Translations under genes and position numbers: made by a program | From: Pelotomaculum propionicicum | GTDB taxonomy: Bacteria > Bacillota > Desulfotomaculia > Desulfotomaculales > Pelotomaculaceae | Direction of reading: 5' to 3' | Assembly: GCF_004369225.1 (NCBI RefSeq) | Contig: NZ_QFFZ01000003.1 | Span: forward strand, 94,118-158,117 | DNA: 64,000 nucleotides | Part shown: one piece after another, positions 1 to 11,818 of the stretch | Layout: every line of letters starts with the position of its first letter | How positions within the stretch are numbered: the stretch's first letter is position 1 | The notes under the pieces: generated by a model | Databases searched by the model: none | What the model was told of the DNA's origin: nothing | What the model saw: only the letters and a program-made list of their open reading frames with translations

Positions 1-804
1 GCCGGACTGTTGGCCTCTTAAAAGCTCAGTAAGCTTTTTCTGCAATCCAGCCTCGTCCAGATACCTGCTTAAGATACCCTCAACAGAGACGGACATGGCG
101 CCTGTTTCCTCGGAAACAATCACAGCCACAGCGTCGGAATGCTCGGTGATGCCTATACCGGCCCGGTGCCTTGTGCCCAGGGCGCTGGAAAGGTGAGGGT
201 TTTCACTCAGCGGCAGGAAACAGGCCGCCGCGGCCACCCTGTCTCTCCGGATAATCACAGCCCCGTCGTGGAGCGGTGTCTTCTGCACGAAAATATTAAT
301 CAGGAATTCGGCTGAAACAATACCGTCAATTTTAACACCGGTGTCGATATACTCCTCCAGGCCGGTTTGCCGCTCTAAAACGATCAGCGCCCCCATCTTG
401 TTTTTCGACAGGACAGTCACTGACCGGGTGATTTCCGCGATAACTTTAGTCTCGTCGACTTCCCCCTGAATCAGGACGTTGTGGCCTAAAAACCTGCCGC
501 GCCCCAGCTTTTCCAGCGCCCTTCTCAGCTCAGGCTGAAACACCACCGGCAGCGCCACGACCAGCGCGGTCATGGCCTTGCCCAGCAGCCAGTTGATGGT
601 GTACAGGTTGAAAAAACTGGCGATCGCGGTAACCAGCAGCAGGACCGCGACTCCTTTGAGCAGTTGAACCGCCCGGGTGCCCTTGATCATGATCATAATC
701 CTGTACATGACAAAAGCTACCAGCAGGATGTCGATCACGCTGCTCAAATTAAATTTCAGCACAGCTTTCAGATAGTCCAGGCTTGGCAGCCAGAACTGCT
801 CCAA
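1..804 (-). CDS. cdaA: Diadenylate cyclase CdaA (partial at window edge)
   Basis: Membrane-bound c-di-AMP synthase that condenses two ATP; c-di-AMP controls potassium and osmotic balance in Firmicutes. The frame is open for 268 codons and runs off the left edge; family length is about 275 aa, so only the last residues are missing. The N-terminal ~95 residues are hydrophobic (about three membrane helices), followed by the DisA_N domain with the DGA motif at D180 and RHR at R212-R214, both needed for catalysis. The start is a TTG at 804 preceded by AAAGGAGG; no ATG fits better. A terminator separates it from the amino acid genes upstream, so it probably has its own promoter. cdaR and glmM, its usual partners, would lie beyond the edge. 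Confidence 0.93.
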   Translation of the reverse strand, partial: MEQFWLPSLDYLKAVLKFNLSSVIDILLVAFVMYRIMIMIKGTRAVQLLKGVAVLLLVTAIASFFNLYTINWLLGKAMTALVVALPVVFQPELRRALEKLGRGRFLGHNVLIQGEVDETKVIAEITRSVTVLSKNKMGALIVLERQTGLEEYIDTGVKIDGIVSAEFLINIFVQKTPLHDGAVIIRRDRVAAAACFLPLSENPHLSSALGTRHRAGIGITEHSDAVAVIVSEETGAMSVSVEGILSRYLDEAGLQKKLTELLRGQQSG

Positions 805-854
805 GGGGGAAACCTCCTTTATCCTTAAACAGCAATATTATGTCACTATATATG

Positions 855-888
855 GAAAAAACCCGCAGTGCCCTATTTCGGTAGCGGG
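855..888 (-). terminator. Intrinsic terminator at end of branched-chain operon
   Basis: Read on the minus strand, CCCGC (888-884) pairs with GCGGG (866-862) and is followed by a run of six T. It lies between the GNAT gene and cdaA. The stem is only 5 bp, so strength is uncertain. Confidence 0.5.
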
Positions 889-938
889 GAAGCTGTTTCC
901 TGCAGGAGAAGTTTAATTTTTCTGGGTGTTTTAACCGG

Positions 939-1427
939 TTAGACAGTTTTTTGTTCAGCGAGGACTACAGAGGTCTCAATCTGGCGGTCGGAGATCACCC
1001 AGTAAGTCCTGAGCAGCCGGTCCTTCTCTGCCTGAGAAACCAGGCGGAAGCCGTGTTTTTCATAAAAGCGGATGGCCCAGACAGCGTCCGCCCAGGTGCC
1101 GATCAGGACCGGGCGGTCAGTTTTGGTGCGCAGGAAGGACAGCAGTTTGCCGCCGATACCCTGGTTGCGCATGATTGTGCGCACATACGCGTGCCTGATC
1201 AGGGTAACATCTTTGACATTTTGCATACCCATCACGCCAACCAGTTCGCCATTGTCTTCGTAGCCCCAAAAGACTACTCCATCGTCGATCTCATGCCGCA
1301 GCTCATCTTCAGACATGTAAGGCTCATGAAAGCAGTCCTCGGGGATAACCCCCTGGTAAGCGCTGGCGGCGTCATTGATAATGGTATACATTCGTGTAAA
1401 ATCGCTGCTGCCGCATTTACGGATCAC
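939..1427 (-). CDS. GNAT-family N-acetyltransferase
   Basis: 162-aa protein with a single acetyltransferase (GNAT) fold that would move an acetyl group from acetyl-CoA to an unknown amine. The acetyl-CoA pyrophosphate loop is visible as RNQGIG after the strand HAYVRTIM. The C-terminal half has the usual W..A..FYEKHGF motif. The start is GTG at 1427 behind a GGGGGTGA ribosome site; an ATG at 1447 is out of frame. It starts about 30 bp after cimA on the same strand and is probably the last gene of that unit. Substrate cannot be told from the sequence. Confidence 0.85.
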   Translation of the reverse strand: MIRKCGSSDFTRMYTIINDAASAYQGVIPEDCFHEPYMSEDELRHEIDDGVVFWGYEDNGELVGVMGMQNVKDVTLIRHAYVRTIMRNQGIGGKLLSFLRTKTDRPVLIGTWADAVWAIRFYEKHGFRLVSQAEKDRLLRTYWVISDRQIETSVVLAEQKTV

Positions 1428-1457
1428 CAGCGCGTCACCCCCGGCATGTTAATGTGT

Positions 1458-3053
1458 TTATTCTTCTTTATCATCTTTTTTCTGTTCTAGATTATCTCCT
1501 TTAAGCAGCCCGTAAGCGAGGCTGTCGGCCAGCGCCTGCCAGCTGGCCTCGATAATATTCTCGGAAACTCCCACCGTACCCCAGGAACTATGGCCGTCGC
1601 CGGTCTCGATATGCACCCGCACCATGGCGCCCGTACCGTCCTTTTCGTCGAGCACACGCACCTTGTAGTCAGTAAGTCGCATGGACCGGATACACGGGTA
1701 AAAGCTTTCCAGGGCCTTGCGCAGGGCGTTGTCCAGGGCGTTCACCGGACCGTTGCCTTCGGCGGCGGTGTGCACCACTCTATCGCCGACTCTCATCTTG
1801 ATAATAGCTTCGGAATAGGCCGTCCCGTCCTGTTTCACATCGATCATCAGGCGCAGCGCCTCCAGGGTAAAGGGCTCAATGTAGCCATTGTAGGCCTTTT
1901 TCAGAAGCAGCTCAAAAGAACCCTCGGCGCCCTCGAACTGGTAGCCCTGGTTTTCCAGGTTTTTTATTTCTTCCAGGACACGCTTGCCCTCGGGGCTTTG
2001 CTTATCGACCTGGAGGTTTAACTCTTTATATTTATACAACATGTTTGACATGCCGGACAGCTCCGATACCAGCACCCTGCGCCGGTTGCCCACCAGTTCC
2101 GGGGGCAGGTGCTCGTAAGACCTGTAATCTTTCAGGAGAGCGCTGACATGCACCCCTCCCTTATGGGTAAAGGCGCTCATGCCCACATACGGCTGGCGGG
2201 TGTCGGGATGCACGTTGGCTACCTCGCTGACAAAACGGGAAAGCTCGGTGAGATGGGCTAAATTCTCCCGCGGAATGGTCTCCAGGCCGCACTTGAAGGT
2301 CAGGTTCGGAATAATGGAACAGAGGTTGGCGTTGCCGCACCTTTCACCATAGCCGTTGACAGTGCCGTGCACCTGCACCGCCCCGGCCTGCACCGCCACG
2401 AGTGAGTTGGCCACAGCCAGGTCCCCGTCATTGTGGGCGTGAATGCCCAACGGTAAGCTGAGCCGCCCGGCGGCCAGTTCCACAAACTCTTTTATCTCCA
2501 GGGGGAGGCTGCCCCCATTGGTGTCGCATAGAATAATTGTTGAAGCGCCGCCCTCCTGCGCCGCCTCAATAGTTTTCAGGGCGTATGCCAGGTTGGCCTT
2601 GCACCCGTCGAAGAAGTGCTCGGCATCGTAAAAAACCTCCAGCCCTTTACTCTTTAAAAAGGCCACCGTATCCCTGATCATGGCCAGGTTGCCTTCAAGG
2701 GTGGTGCCCAGGGCCTCGCGCACATGAAAATCCCAGGACTTGCCGAAGATGGTCGCCACCTGGACGCCGGAATCAAGAATGGCCAGGATGCTCGGGTCGT
2801 TTTCAGCGGCCAGGGAAGCCTTGCGGGTAGAGCCGAAAGCCGCCAGCTTCGCGTTTTTCAGGCTGTGGCTCCGGATTAAGCTGAAAAAATCAAGGTCCTT
2901 GGGGTTGGAACCGGGCCAGCCGCCCTCAATATAATGAAAGCCTATTTTGTCCAGACTCAAGGCTATTTTAATCTTGTCTTCACAGGAAAAGGAGATCCCT
3001 TCCGCTTGTGAACCGTCACGGAGGGTTGTATCGTAAATTTGCACTGATGACAT
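1458..3053 (-). CDS. cimA: (R)-citramalate synthase
   Basis: Condenses pyruvate and acetyl-CoA to citramalate, giving a threonine-independent route to isoleucine through 2-oxobutyrate. 531 aa; HMGL-like TIM barrel at the N-terminus with the signature DTTLRDGSQ near residue 8, the HAHND metal motif in the middle, and a LeuA-type allosteric dimer domain at the C-terminus. Residues such as [11 protein letters not shown] rather than DGEQSPG fit the CimA (second LeuA-like) subfamily. The start chosen is ATG 3053, with AGAGGTG upstream; an upstream in-frame extension of 12 codons lies inside the leuB stop region. It follows leuB by 13 bp, and LeuBCD process citramalate as well, which explains its place. 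Confidence 0.93.
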   Translation of the reverse strand: MSSVQIYDTTLRDGSQAEGISFSCEDKIKIALSLDKIGFHYIEGGWPGSNPKDLDFFSLIRSHSLKNAKLAAFGSTRKASLAAENDPSILAILDSGVQVATIFGKSWDFHVREALGTTLEGNLAMIRDTVAFLKSKGLEVFYDAEHFFDGCKANLAYALKTIEAAQEGGASTIILCDTNGGSLPLEIKEFVELAAGRLSLPLGIHAHNDGDLAVANSLVAVQAGAVQVHGTVNGYGERCGNANLCSIIPNLTFKCGLETIPRENLAHLTELSRFVSEVANVHPDTRQPYVGMSAFTHKGGVHVSALLKDYRSYEHLPPELVGNRRRVLVSELSGMSNMLYKYKELNLQVDKQSPEGKRVLEEIKNLENQGYQFEGAEGSFELLLKKAYNGYIEPFTLEALRLMIDVKQDGTAYSEAIIKMRVGDRVVHTAAEGNGPVNALDNALRKALESFYPCIRSMRLTDYKVRVLDEKDGTGAMVRVHIETGDGHSSWGTVGVSENIIEASWQALADSLAYGLLKGDNLEQKKDDKEE

Positions 3054-3066
3054 ATGCCTGCACCTC

Positions 3067-4164
3067 TTAGCTGATGTGGAAGTGGGCACTTCTCATTTCT
3101 ATTTGTGCTATGATTTGGTCGGCCATTTGGGTTGTGTTGACTAGCGGCATGCCCGGCTGGGCGATGTCGGCGGTGCGATAGCCCTGGTTAAGCGTCTCAG
3201 CGACCGCTTTCTCAATACAGTCCGCCTCTTCTGACAGCTGCAGGGAGAACCGCAGCAGCATGGCGCCGGACAGGATGGAAGCAATGGGATTGGCCTGCCG
3301 CGTCCCGGTAATATCCGGCGCCGATCCGTGGATCGGCTCGTAAAGTCCTGTATTGCCGCCCAGGCTGGCGGATGCCAGCATGCCCAGGGAACCTGACAGC
3401 ACTGAGGACTGGTCGCTCAGGATATCGCCGAACATGTTTTCCATAACCATGACGTCAAACTGTTTCGGGTTTTTAACCAACTGCATGGCGCAGTTGTCGA
3501 CATACATGTGTTCCAGGCTCACATCAGGGTAATCGCGGCTGACGCCGGTCACTACTTCCCGCCAGTAGCGGGAGCTTTCAAGAACGTTGGCTTTATCAAC
3601 AGAAGTCAGCTTACCGCGGCGCTGCCGGGCCAGGTTGAAGGCCACACGGGCGATCCGCTCGATCTCGGAGGTGGTGTATTCCAGCGTGTCAACCACACGG
3701 GTACCGCCGTCAGGCAGCGGCTCCCTGTATTTTTTCCCGAAGTACAGCCCACCGGTCAGCTCACGCACAATAACCAGGTCCACCCCGGACACAACCTCCG
3801 GTTTGAGGGTGGAAGCGCCCGCCAGGGCCGGGAATACTCTTACCGGCCTCAGGTTGGCATACAAGCCCAATTCCTTGCGCAGGGCCAGGATCCCACCGAC
3901 TTCGGGACGCAGGTTGACCGGCAGGTGGTCCCAGCGCGGCCCCCCTACCGCTCCAAACAGGATAGCGTCACTGTCGCGGCACAGGGCCAGGGTTTTTTCA
4001 GGCAGCGGGGAACCCGTTTCATCATAAGCGGCTCCGCCAACCAGTCCGGAGGTAAAATAGAAGTCCCGGTTAAACCGGCGCGCCACGGCTTCCAGTACTC
4101 TGACAGCCTGGGCGCTTATTTCCGGGCCGATCCCGTCACCCGGCAAAACAGCAATTTTGTACAT
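3067..4164 (-). CDS. leuB: 3-isopropylmalate dehydrogenase
   Basis: NAD-dependent oxidative decarboxylation of 3-isopropylmalate in leucine synthesis; also acts on the citramalate-derived methylmalate. 365 aa with the isocitrate/isopropylmalate dehydrogenase fold: N-terminal [12 protein letters not shown], central [10 protein letters not shown], metal site DILSD, and NAD loop HGSAPDI. Start ATG 4164 has AAGGAAGG upstream. A 21-codon extension (MQDIPTSHVSRPTT...) is translated repeat DNA, not gene; the same peptide appears in front of argD. Lies between leuD and cimA. Confidence 0.95.
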   Translation of the reverse strand: MYKIAVLPGDGIGPEISAQAVRVLEAVARRFNRDFYFTSGLVGGAAYDETGSPLPEKTLALCRDSDAILFGAVGGPRWDHLPVNLRPEVGGILALRKELGLYANLRPVRVFPALAGASTLKPEVVSGVDLVIVRELTGGLYFGKKYREPLPDGGTRVVDTLEYTTSEIERIARVAFNLARQRRGKLTSVDKANVLESSRYWREVVTGVSRDYPDVSLEHMYVDNCAMQLVKNPKQFDVMVMENMFGDILSDQSSVLSGSLGMLASASLGGNTGLYEPIHGSAPDITGTRQANPIASILSGAMLLRFSLQLSEEADCIEKAVAETLNQGYRTADIAQPGMPLVNTTQMADQIIAQIEMRSAHFHIS

Positions 4165-4182
4165 TTCCAGACCTTCCTTATA

Positions 4183-4420
4183 TTTAGTCGTGGGCCGTGA
4201 GACGTGGGACGTGGGTATATCCTGCATTCCACCCGGGTCATTAATATTGTAGGTCCGGATTTATCCGGATAATTGTTCAAATGAATTCGAACCTACAATT
4301 TTAATCGGTCGTTAGACGTCAGGCGTAGGTACTTACATTCCTTCGGAGTCTTTTAACCCATAAGACACTATCCTTCAGTCCCACTTCCCAATTCTCACTT
4401 CTCACTTCTCACGTCCAATT
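4183..4420. repeat. Dispersed mosaic repeat, leuD-leuB gap
   Basis: The gap holds a 48-bp element (4249-4296) that begins GTAGGT and ends ACCTAC, with one imperfect palindrome at each end (CCGGATTTATCCGG and a TTCAAATGAATTCGAA-type arm). On both sides are degenerate 7-bp tandem repeats of the form TCYCACK/GTGRGAM (4183-4228 and 4378-4420). The right block runs into leuD, so the last LeuD codons (VRSEK, stop) are repeat-derived. The inner module is inverted relative to the copy in the leuA-leuC gap. Confidence 0.75.
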
Positions 4421-4901
4421 TATTTGCGACATAGTTGATCAGACCGCCGGCGGCGATGATCTGCTGCATAAATGGAGGTACCGGGGCAAACCGGTAGGTT
4501 TTCCCGGTAGTTAGGTTATTGATAACGCCACTGTCGACATCCACCAGCACCTCATCCCCTTCGTGGATATCTTCGGCCGCCTCGGGGGACTCAAAGATAG
4601 GCAGGCCGATGTTGAAGGCGTTGCGGTAAAAAATCCGGGCAAAGGTCCTGGCGATTACACAGGAAACGCCGGCTGCTTTAATTGCGATGGGAGCGTGCTC
4701 CCTGGAACTGCCGCAGCCAAAGTTTTTGCCGGCCACGAAAATATCGCCGGCCCTAAAACCGGCGGGAAAGGCCGGATCGGCGTCTTCCATACAGTGCCTG
4801 GCCAGTTCCTCCGGGTCGGAGGTGTTAAGGTAACGGGCCGGTATTATAGCGTCAGTGTCCACATCTGAACCGTATTTCCACACTCTTCCTTTAATTTCCA
4901 T
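4395..4901 (-). CDS. leuD: 3-isopropylmalate dehydratase small subunit
   Basis: Swivel subunit of isopropylmalate isomerase; pairs with LeuC. 168 aa. Shows [13 protein letters not shown] near residue 12 and [14 protein letters not shown], the aconitase-C signature. The start is ATG 4901 behind GGGAGGTG, one base after the leuC stop, so the two are translationally coupled; a 9-codon upstream extension overlaps leuC and is not needed. Its final codons lie in a 7-bp repeat block. Confidence 0.95.
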   Translation of the reverse strand: MEIKGRVWKYGSDVDTDAIIPARYLNTSDPEELARHCMEDADPAFPAGFRAGDIFVAGKNFGCGSSREHAPIAIKAAGVSCVIARTFARIFYRNAFNIGLPIFESPEAAEDIHEGDEVLVDVDSGVINNLTTGKTYRFAPVPPFMQQIIAAGGLINYVANKLDVRSEK

Positions 4902-4902
4902 A

Positions 4903-6165
4903 CTATAACACCTCCCATGGTCCGGCAATCCGGCCCAGTATGGCTGAAGCGGCAGCCACCGCCGGGTTGGACAGGTAAACCTCGCTCTCCGTGTGTCCCA
5001 TCCGGCCCACGAAGTTGCGGTTGGTGGTAGCGATGCAGCGCTCGCCCTTGGCCAGGATGCCCATATGCCCGCCCAGGCAGGGCCCGCAGGTGGGAGTGCT
5101 CACAGCGGCGCCGGCCTTGACCAGGATTTCAATTAATCCCTCACGCAAGGCCTGGAGGTAGATCTCCTGGGTGCCGGGGAGAACAATCAAGCGCACATTT
5201 TTGTGGACCTGCCTGCCCTTTAAAATATTCGCCGCTTCTCTCAAGTCTTCCATCCGCCCGTTGGTGCACGAGCCGATTACCGACTGGTCGATTTCCACGT
5301 GCCCCGCCTCCCTGACCGGCCTGCTGTTCTCCGGCAGGTGGGGAAAGGCTACCTGGGGCTCAATCTGTGAAGCGTCATAACGGTAAACCCTGGCGTACCG
5401 CGCGTCCGGATCGCTCTTGTAAAACTTATACGGGCGCTTGCAGCGGCCTTCTACATAGGCGCGGGTAATCTCATCGGGAGCGATAATGCCGTTTTTGCCG
5501 CCGGCCTCTATAGCCATGTTGCACATGGAAAAACGGCCGTCCATGGACAGTTTCTCAATAGCCGGGCCGGCGAATTCCATAGCCTGGTACAGCGCCCCGT
5601 CCACTCCAATATCACCGATGATGTGCAGGATCAAATCCTTGCCGCCCACCCAGGGCTGCAGTTCCCCGTCAAATATGAATTTGATCGACTCCGGCACCTT
5701 AAGCCAGGTTTCACCCAGAGCCATGGCCGCCGCCAGGTCGGTGCTGCCGACGCCGGTGGAGAAAGCCCCGAGCGCGCCGTAGGTGCAGGTGTGCGAGTCG
5801 GCGCCGATAACCAGGTCGCCGGGTCCTACCAGTCCCTGCTCGGGCAGCAGGCAGTGCTCTATACCTGAGACACCCACTTCGAAGTAGTTAACCAAATTGT
5901 GTTCCCTGGCAAATTCCCGCAGTTGTTTGGACTGCTCGGCAGATTTAATATCCTTGTTGGGAACAAAATGGTCCGGCACCAGTGCTACCCGCTCCCGGTC
6001 AAAAACACCGGGGGCGCCTATTTTTTCGAACTCTTTGATAGCCACAGGCGCGGTGATATCGTTGCCCAGCACCAGGTCTACCCTGGCGTTAATCAACTCG
6101 CCGGGCTCCACCTTTTCCCTGCCGGCGTGCGCCGCAAGAATTTTTTCCGTGATGGTCATCGGCAT
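4903..6165 (-). CDS. leuC: 3-isopropylmalate dehydratase large subunit
   Basis: 4Fe-4S subunit of isopropylmalate isomerase (2- to 3-isopropylmalate; also citramalate in the cimA route). 420 aa, the short bacterial/archaeal class (HACN type). Cluster ligands are visible in IGSCTNGR and [29 protein letters not shown] lies in the middle. Start ATG 6165 encodes MPMTITEKI. It is followed directly by leuD; a 275-bp repeat-filled gap separates it from leuA. Confidence 0.95.
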   Translation of the reverse strand: MPMTITEKILAAHAGREKVEPGELINARVDLVLGNDITAPVAIKEFEKIGAPGVFDRERVALVPDHFVPNKDIKSAEQSKQLREFAREHNLVNYFEVGVSGIEHCLLPEQGLVGPGDLVIGADSHTCTYGALGAFSTGVGSTDLAAAMALGETWLKVPESIKFIFDGELQPWVGGKDLILHIIGDIGVDGALYQAMEFAGPAIEKLSMDGRFSMCNMAIEAGGKNGIIAPDEITRAYVEGRCKRPYKFYKSDPDARYARVYRYDASQIEPQVAFPHLPENSRPVREAGHVEIDQSVIGSCTNGRMEDLREAANILKGRQVHKNVRLIVLPGTQEIYLQALREGLIEILVKAGAAVSTPTCGPCLGGHMGILAKGERCIATTNRNFVGRMGHTESEVYLSNPAVAAASAILGRIAGPWEVL

Positions 6166-6226
6166 CTTAGCTCAACTCCTAATTTCCTGTCTTGTGTGGA
6201 TAAATCCGCACCTAATATTTGTAAAG

Positions 6227-6468
6227 TTGAGACACGGGACTAAAAAACACCCTTATGGGTTAAAGACCACAGGAATATAAGCATAACACCTGTGTCTAAC
6301 GTCTGACTACACAAATTGTAGGTTCGAATTCATTCGAACAATCGTCTGGATAAATCCGTACCTGCAATATTAGACCCCGGTGGAATGCAGGATATACCCA
6401 CGTCCCACGTCTCACGGCCCATATCCCAATATCCCACGTCTCACTTCTCACTTCCCACTTCTCTTTCT
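6227..6468. repeat. Dispersed mosaic repeat, leuA-leuC gap
   Basis: Holds a 48-bp GTAGGT...ACCTGC element at 6318-6365 with palindromes TTCGAATTCATTCGAA and GGATAAATCC, then a conserved block containing GGTGGAATGCAGGATATACC, then 7-bp TCYCACK repeats at about 6401-6468. The repeats overlap the end of leuA, whose last residues (VGSEK, stop) match those of LeuD. The region is otherwise free of recognisable genes. Confidence 0.75.
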
Positions 6469-7985
6469 GTGTGCATTGAGTCCCAGATAAGTTTGTTGAC
6501 TGCGTTGATATAGGCTTTGGCGCTCGCTTCCAGAATATCGGTGCTGATGCCTCTGCCGGTAAATACTTTGCAACCGTCGGTGGTGACCTTCAGGTTAACA
6601 TCCCCGAGAGCGTCCTTGCCGGAGGTGACGGCATTGATTCCCCAGCTGATCATGGTGCAGTTGATCCCGGTGATCTTATCCACCGCTTTGCAGATGGCGT
6701 CCACGGGCCCGTTGCCGCAGGCCGCCTCCTCAGAAAGCTGCCCGTCCCGCCTTAAACCCACAGTGGCGGTCGGCACTACCGCGGTACCACTGGAGATATG
6801 CAGATAATCCAGCGCAAAGGCATGCGGCAGGCGGCTCATTTCTTCCTCAATAATCGCCTCTATATCCTCACTGGTTATATTCATTTTTTTATCTGACAGC
6901 TTTTTAAAGCTGTTAAAAGCGCTGTTCAGCTCTTCCTTGGAAAGGACATAGCCCAGGCTTTCCAGGCGCTGGCGAAAAGCGTGCCGCCCGGAATGCTTGC
7001 CCAGCACCAGGTTGCTCTTGCTGATCCCGATCATAGCCGGGTTCATGATCTCATAGGTGGTGCGGTCTTTCAGCATCCCGTCCTGGTGAATACCAGCCTC
7101 GTGAGCGAAAGCGTTGTCTCCCACTATGGCTTTGTTGGCCTGGACTTTCATCCCCGTCAGGGCGCTCACCAGCCTGCTGGTCCTGTATATTTCCTCCGTA
7201 TGGGCTCTGGTGAAAACTCCGAACTGGTCCTTGCGGGTGTGCAGGGCCATAATCACTTCCTCAACGGCAGCGTTGCCGGCCCGCTCCCCAATGCCGTTAA
7301 TCGCGCCCTCCACCTGGCGGGCGCCGTTCAACACCGCGGCCAGCGAGTTGGCCACGGCCATGCCGAGATCGTTATGGCAGTGCACGCTTACAACTGCTTT
7401 TTCAATCCCCGGAACCTTGTGGCAAATATCATTAATCAGCCTGCCCCACTCCAGGGGAATGGAGTAGCCGACAGTATCAGGTATATTGACAACGGTGGCC
7501 CCGGCTTCTATGGCCGCGGCAAGCACCTGGCATAAAAAATCGAAGTCTGACCTGGAAGCGTCTTCGGCTGAAAACTCCACGTCGCTGGTATAAGCTTTAG
7601 CGTGCTTTACCGCCGCCACAGCCGCTTCCAGCACCTGCTCCCTGGTCATGCACAGCTTGTGTTTAAGGTGAATGTCAGAAGTAGCGATAAAAGTATGAAT
7701 CCTGGCCTGCTCGGCGCCGCGCAATGCTTCCCAGGCCCGGTCGATGTCAAGAAAGTTGGCCCTGGAAAGGCCGGCCACTGTTACTCCCTTTACCTCACGG
7801 GCAATAGCGCGTACCGACTCAAAATCCCCCGGTGAGGAGATTGGAAAACCGGCCTCGATAATGTCAACTCCCAATCTGGCCAGCTGTTTGGCAATTTGGA
7901 CCTTTTCGGGCACATTCAGGCTCACACCGGGCGACTGCTCCCCGTCTCTCAGGGTGGTGTCAAAGATGTAAACTCGCTGGCTCAT
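6441..7985 (-). CDS. leuA: 2-isopropylmalate synthase
   Basis: First committed step of leucine synthesis: acetyl-CoA plus 2-oxoisovalerate to 2-isopropylmalate. 514 aa, standard for the family. N-terminal TIM barrel with [12 protein letters not shown], metal motif HCHNDLG, and [10 protein letters not shown]-terminal LeuA_dimer regulatory domain (VGLRRDGQ ... GNGPVDA). Start ATG 7985 ([11 protein letters not shown]) behind GGGAGG; a 9-codon extension upstream is not needed. Starts 23 bp after the upstream ilvB stop. Confidence 0.95.
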   Translation of the reverse strand: MSQRVYIFDTTLRDGEQSPGVSLNVPEKVQIAKQLARLGVDIIEAGFPISSPGDFESVRAIAREVKGVTVAGLSRANFLDIDRAWEALRGAEQARIHTFIATSDIHLKHKLCMTREQVLEAAVAAVKHAKAYTSDVEFSAEDASRSDFDFLCQVLAAAIEAGATVVNIPDTVGYSIPLEWGRLINDICHKVPGIEKAVVSVHCHNDLGMAVANSLAAVLNGARQVEGAINGIGERAGNAAVEEVIMALHTRKDQFGVFTRAHTEEIYRTSRLVSALTGMKVQANKAIVGDNAFAHEAGIHQDGMLKDRTTYEIMNPAMIGISKSNLVLGKHSGRHAFRQRLESLGYVLSKEELNSAFNSFKKLSDKKMNITSEDIEAIIEEEMSRLPHAFALDYLHISSGTAVVPTATVGLRRDGQLSEEAACGNGPVDAICKAVDKITGINCTMISWGINAVTSGKDALGDVNLKVTTDGCKVFTGRGISTDILEASAKAYINAVNKLIWDSMHTEREVGSEK

Positions 7986-8008
7986 AAATCCTCCCATCCT
8001 TCCAGAAC

Positions 8009-9670
8009 TCAATCAACAGCCTCGTTAATATTGGCGCCGTCCAAAACCATCGGCAGCACGTTTTCTTCAGGGTCGACCATACAATTCACAAGTACCGGCT
8101 TTGGTGAGGCCAGTACCTCAGGCAGCAGTTTTTCAAGCTGCTGTGCCGTTTCCACTGTATAGCCCTCCATACCGTAGAGACGTCCGAGCTCAGCAAAATC
8201 CAGGTTGAATTGAAAGTCTACGGCGACGTGCCTTTTCTGGCAGTAAAAGTCCTGAAGCTGACGGACCATACCCAGCCGCTGGTTGTTTAAGACAAATATT
8301 TTAAGCGGCAGCTTCTGCTCAGCCGCGGTGCCCAATTCCTGCATGGTCATTTGAATGCCCCCGTCGCCTATTACCGTTATAACCGTCCTGTCCGGCGCTC
8401 CCAACTTGGCGCCGACAGCCGCGGGCAGGCAGAAGCCCATAGCCCCCAGGCCGCCTGAAGATAAAAAGCAGCGGGGTTCTTTAAAACGCATGTACTGGGC
8501 CGCCCACATCTGGTGCTGGCCGACATCTGTCACCACAATAGCCCTGTCATCTTTATATTCGTTAAGCTTTTCCACCACGAACTGCGGCTTAAGACAGCCG
8601 TTCCGGTCGTAGTGCAGAGGGAATTCCTCTTTCAGCTGCCGGATCCTGGCCAGCCACGGAGCGTTCTCTTTCTTTTCCAGCTGTGGCAATAGCGCGCCCA
8701 GGACATTTTTGACGTCGCCCACTATGGGCAGTTGAATCCGCACGTTTTTGCCGATCTCGGCAGGATCAATATCTATGTGTATTATTTTTGCGGTAGGCGC
8801 GAAGCCGCTGATCTTGGAAACAACCCTGTCGTCAAAACGGGCGCCGACGGCTATCAGGCAGTCGCATTCCGTAACCGCCTGGTTGGCGTACTTGGTGCCG
8901 TGCAGCCCCAGCATGCCCAGGAAAAGCGGGTGATCGCCGGGGAAACAGCCCAGGCCCATCAGGGTATGGGTCACCGGGGCGTTGATCTTTTCCGCCAACT
9001 GCAGCAGTTCCGGCGAAGCGTTGGCGATACGGATTCCTCCACCCGCGTAAATAACGGGCCGTTCGGATTCCATGATGATCCTGCCGGCCTGCTGCACCAT
9101 GGAGGGATGCCCCTTAAAAGTTGGCTTGTATCCTGGCAAAACTACCGTCTTGGGATATTTGAATTTGATTTTTTCCATGGCCACATCCTTGGGCAGGTCG
9201 ATTAAGACAGGTCCGGGACGGCCGGTGGAGGCAAGGTGAAACGCTTTTTTTACTATTACAGGCAGCTGGTTGGGGTCTTTTACCAGGAAGTTGTGCTTGG
9301 TGATCGGTATTGTAATACCGGTGATATCAACTTCCTGAAAAGCGTCTGTACCCACCATCCCGGTTGACACCTGGCCTGTTATTACCACCATCGGGACCGA
9401 GTCCATATAAGCGTTGGCAATACCTGTAATCAGGTTGGTGGCGCCCGGTCCCGACGTGGCCAGGCAGACCCCGACCTTCCCGGTCACCCGGGCATAGCCG
9501 TCCGCGGCATGGGCGGCGCCTTGTTCATGCCGCACCAAAATGTGCTTGATGGTGGTCTTGTTCAGGGCATCATATACAGGCAGGATCGCCCCGCCCGGAT
9601 ACCCGAAAACAAGTTCAACGTTTTCCTGCTCTAAACAACGGATCAGGGCTTCCGCAACAGTGATCTCCAA
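8009..9670 (-). CDS. ilvB: Acetolactate synthase large subunit (copy 1)
   Basis: TPP enzyme that makes acetolactate from two pyruvates or acetohydroxybutyrate from pyruvate and 2-oxobutyrate. 553 aa with the three TPP-enzyme domains: [15 protein letters not shown] at the N-terminus (catalytic Glu in [15 protein letters not shown]), central FAD domain, and C-terminal TPP/Mg motif starting [15 protein letters not shown]. The likely start is TTG 9670 with GGGGGAA six bases upstream; the frame also runs 5 codons further to another TTG. It lies after ilvC, away from ilvN, and is clearly a paralogue of the copy at 11.8-13.5 kb. Confidence 0.93.
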   Translation of the reverse strand: MEITVAEALIRCLEQENVELVFGYPGGAILPVYDALNKTTIKHILVRHEQGAAHAADGYARVTGKVGVCLATSGPGATNLITGIANAYMDSVPMVVITGQVSTGMVGTDAFQEVDITGITIPITKHNFLVKDPNQLPVIVKKAFHLASTGRPGPVLIDLPKDVAMEKIKFKYPKTVVLPGYKPTFKGHPSMVQQAGRIIMESERPVIYAGGGIRIANASPELLQLAEKINAPVTHTLMGLGCFPGDHPLFLGMLGLHGTKYANQAVTECDCLIAVGARFDDRVVSKISGFAPTAKIIHIDIDPAEIGKNVRIQLPIVGDVKNVLGALLPQLEKKENAPWLARIRQLKEEFPLHYDRNGCLKPQFVVEKLNEYKDDRAIVVTDVGQHQMWAAQYMRFKEPRCFLSSGGLGAMGFCLPAAVGAKLGAPDRTVITVIGDGGIQMTMQELGTAAEQKLPLKIFVLNNQRLGMVRQLQDFYCQKRHVAVDFQFNLDFAELGRLYGMEGYTVETAQQLEKLLPEVLASPKPVLVNCMVDPEENVLPMVLDGANINEAVD

Positions 9671-9689
9671 AGCAAATTCCCCCAATATT

Positions 9690-9964
9690 AGTCGTGGGCC
9701 GTGAGACGTGGGAAGTGGGTACCCAGGTATTCCTCACAGGAAAAACCATAGAACTTTCCTGGTATAGATTAGTTGGCGCATTAACTGTGGGTTCGGATTT
9801 ATCCGAACACTCCAGTGGGGACATTCCTCGGCCATAAAGTAATACCCAAATTGAGGTGTGTCCCCCGACCTTAGCCGACTAAAGTCGCACCTACGGTTAA
9901 TGCCCCACTCCCACGTTAAATTCTCACGTCCTACGTCTCATTTCTCACGTCCCATTTCCCACGT

Positions 9965-9965
<1 letters not shown>
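9690..9965. repeat. Dispersed mosaic repeat with GGGGACA hairpin, ilvC-ilvB gap
   Basis: Palindrome TTCGGATTTATCCGAA near 9791 is followed by GGGGACATTCCTC (9817-9829) and its imperfect inverted copy GAGGTGTGTCCCC (9853-9865), then GCGACTTTAGTCGC-like sequence ending ACCTAC (about 9893). This core is nearly identical to the one at 38314-38422. 7-bp repeats flank it (9690-9719, 9905-9965). Confidence 0.75.
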
Positions 9966-11478
<1,513 letters not shown>

Positions 11479-11496
11479 TCTTTCCCCTCCTGTTTG

Positions 11497-11818
11497 AGAA
11501 GTGAGCCGTGAGTCGTGGGACGTGAGAAAAAATGATACCCTTGACCCATTACTCGCTGAAAAGTGTTGTCCGTATTCATTCGGACAGAATTACATACAAA
11601 TAATAACCATTGGTTTGCGCTAGTGAATTCGCACCTGCGTCTGAAGTCTAACAACCGGCGATTAAATCTGTAGGTTCGAATTCATTCGAACAATGTCCGG
11701 ATAAATCCGGACCTACAATATTAATGACCCTGGTGGAATGCAGGATATACCCACTTCCCACATCTCACGACCCATATCCCAATGTCCCATTTCCCATTTC
11801 CCATTTCCCATTTCTCAA
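11497..11818. repeat. Dispersed mosaic repeat, ilvB-ilvN gap
   Basis: 340-bp gap with no gene. A 47-bp GTAGGT...ACCTAC element at 11670-11716 is followed by GGTGGAATGCAGGATATACC and a TCYCACK/TCCCATT repeat block (11747-11818). A second, partial palindrome pair lies at about 11568-11637 (GTCCGTATTCATTCGGAC and a GAATTCGCACCTGC arm). Another 7-bp block lies at 11497-11527. Confidence 0.75.

Noticed and set aside
4378..4420. CCCAC/CTCAC blocks as CRISPR repeats or phage attachment site
   Set aside because: Period is 7 bp, units are degenerate, and no spacers exist.
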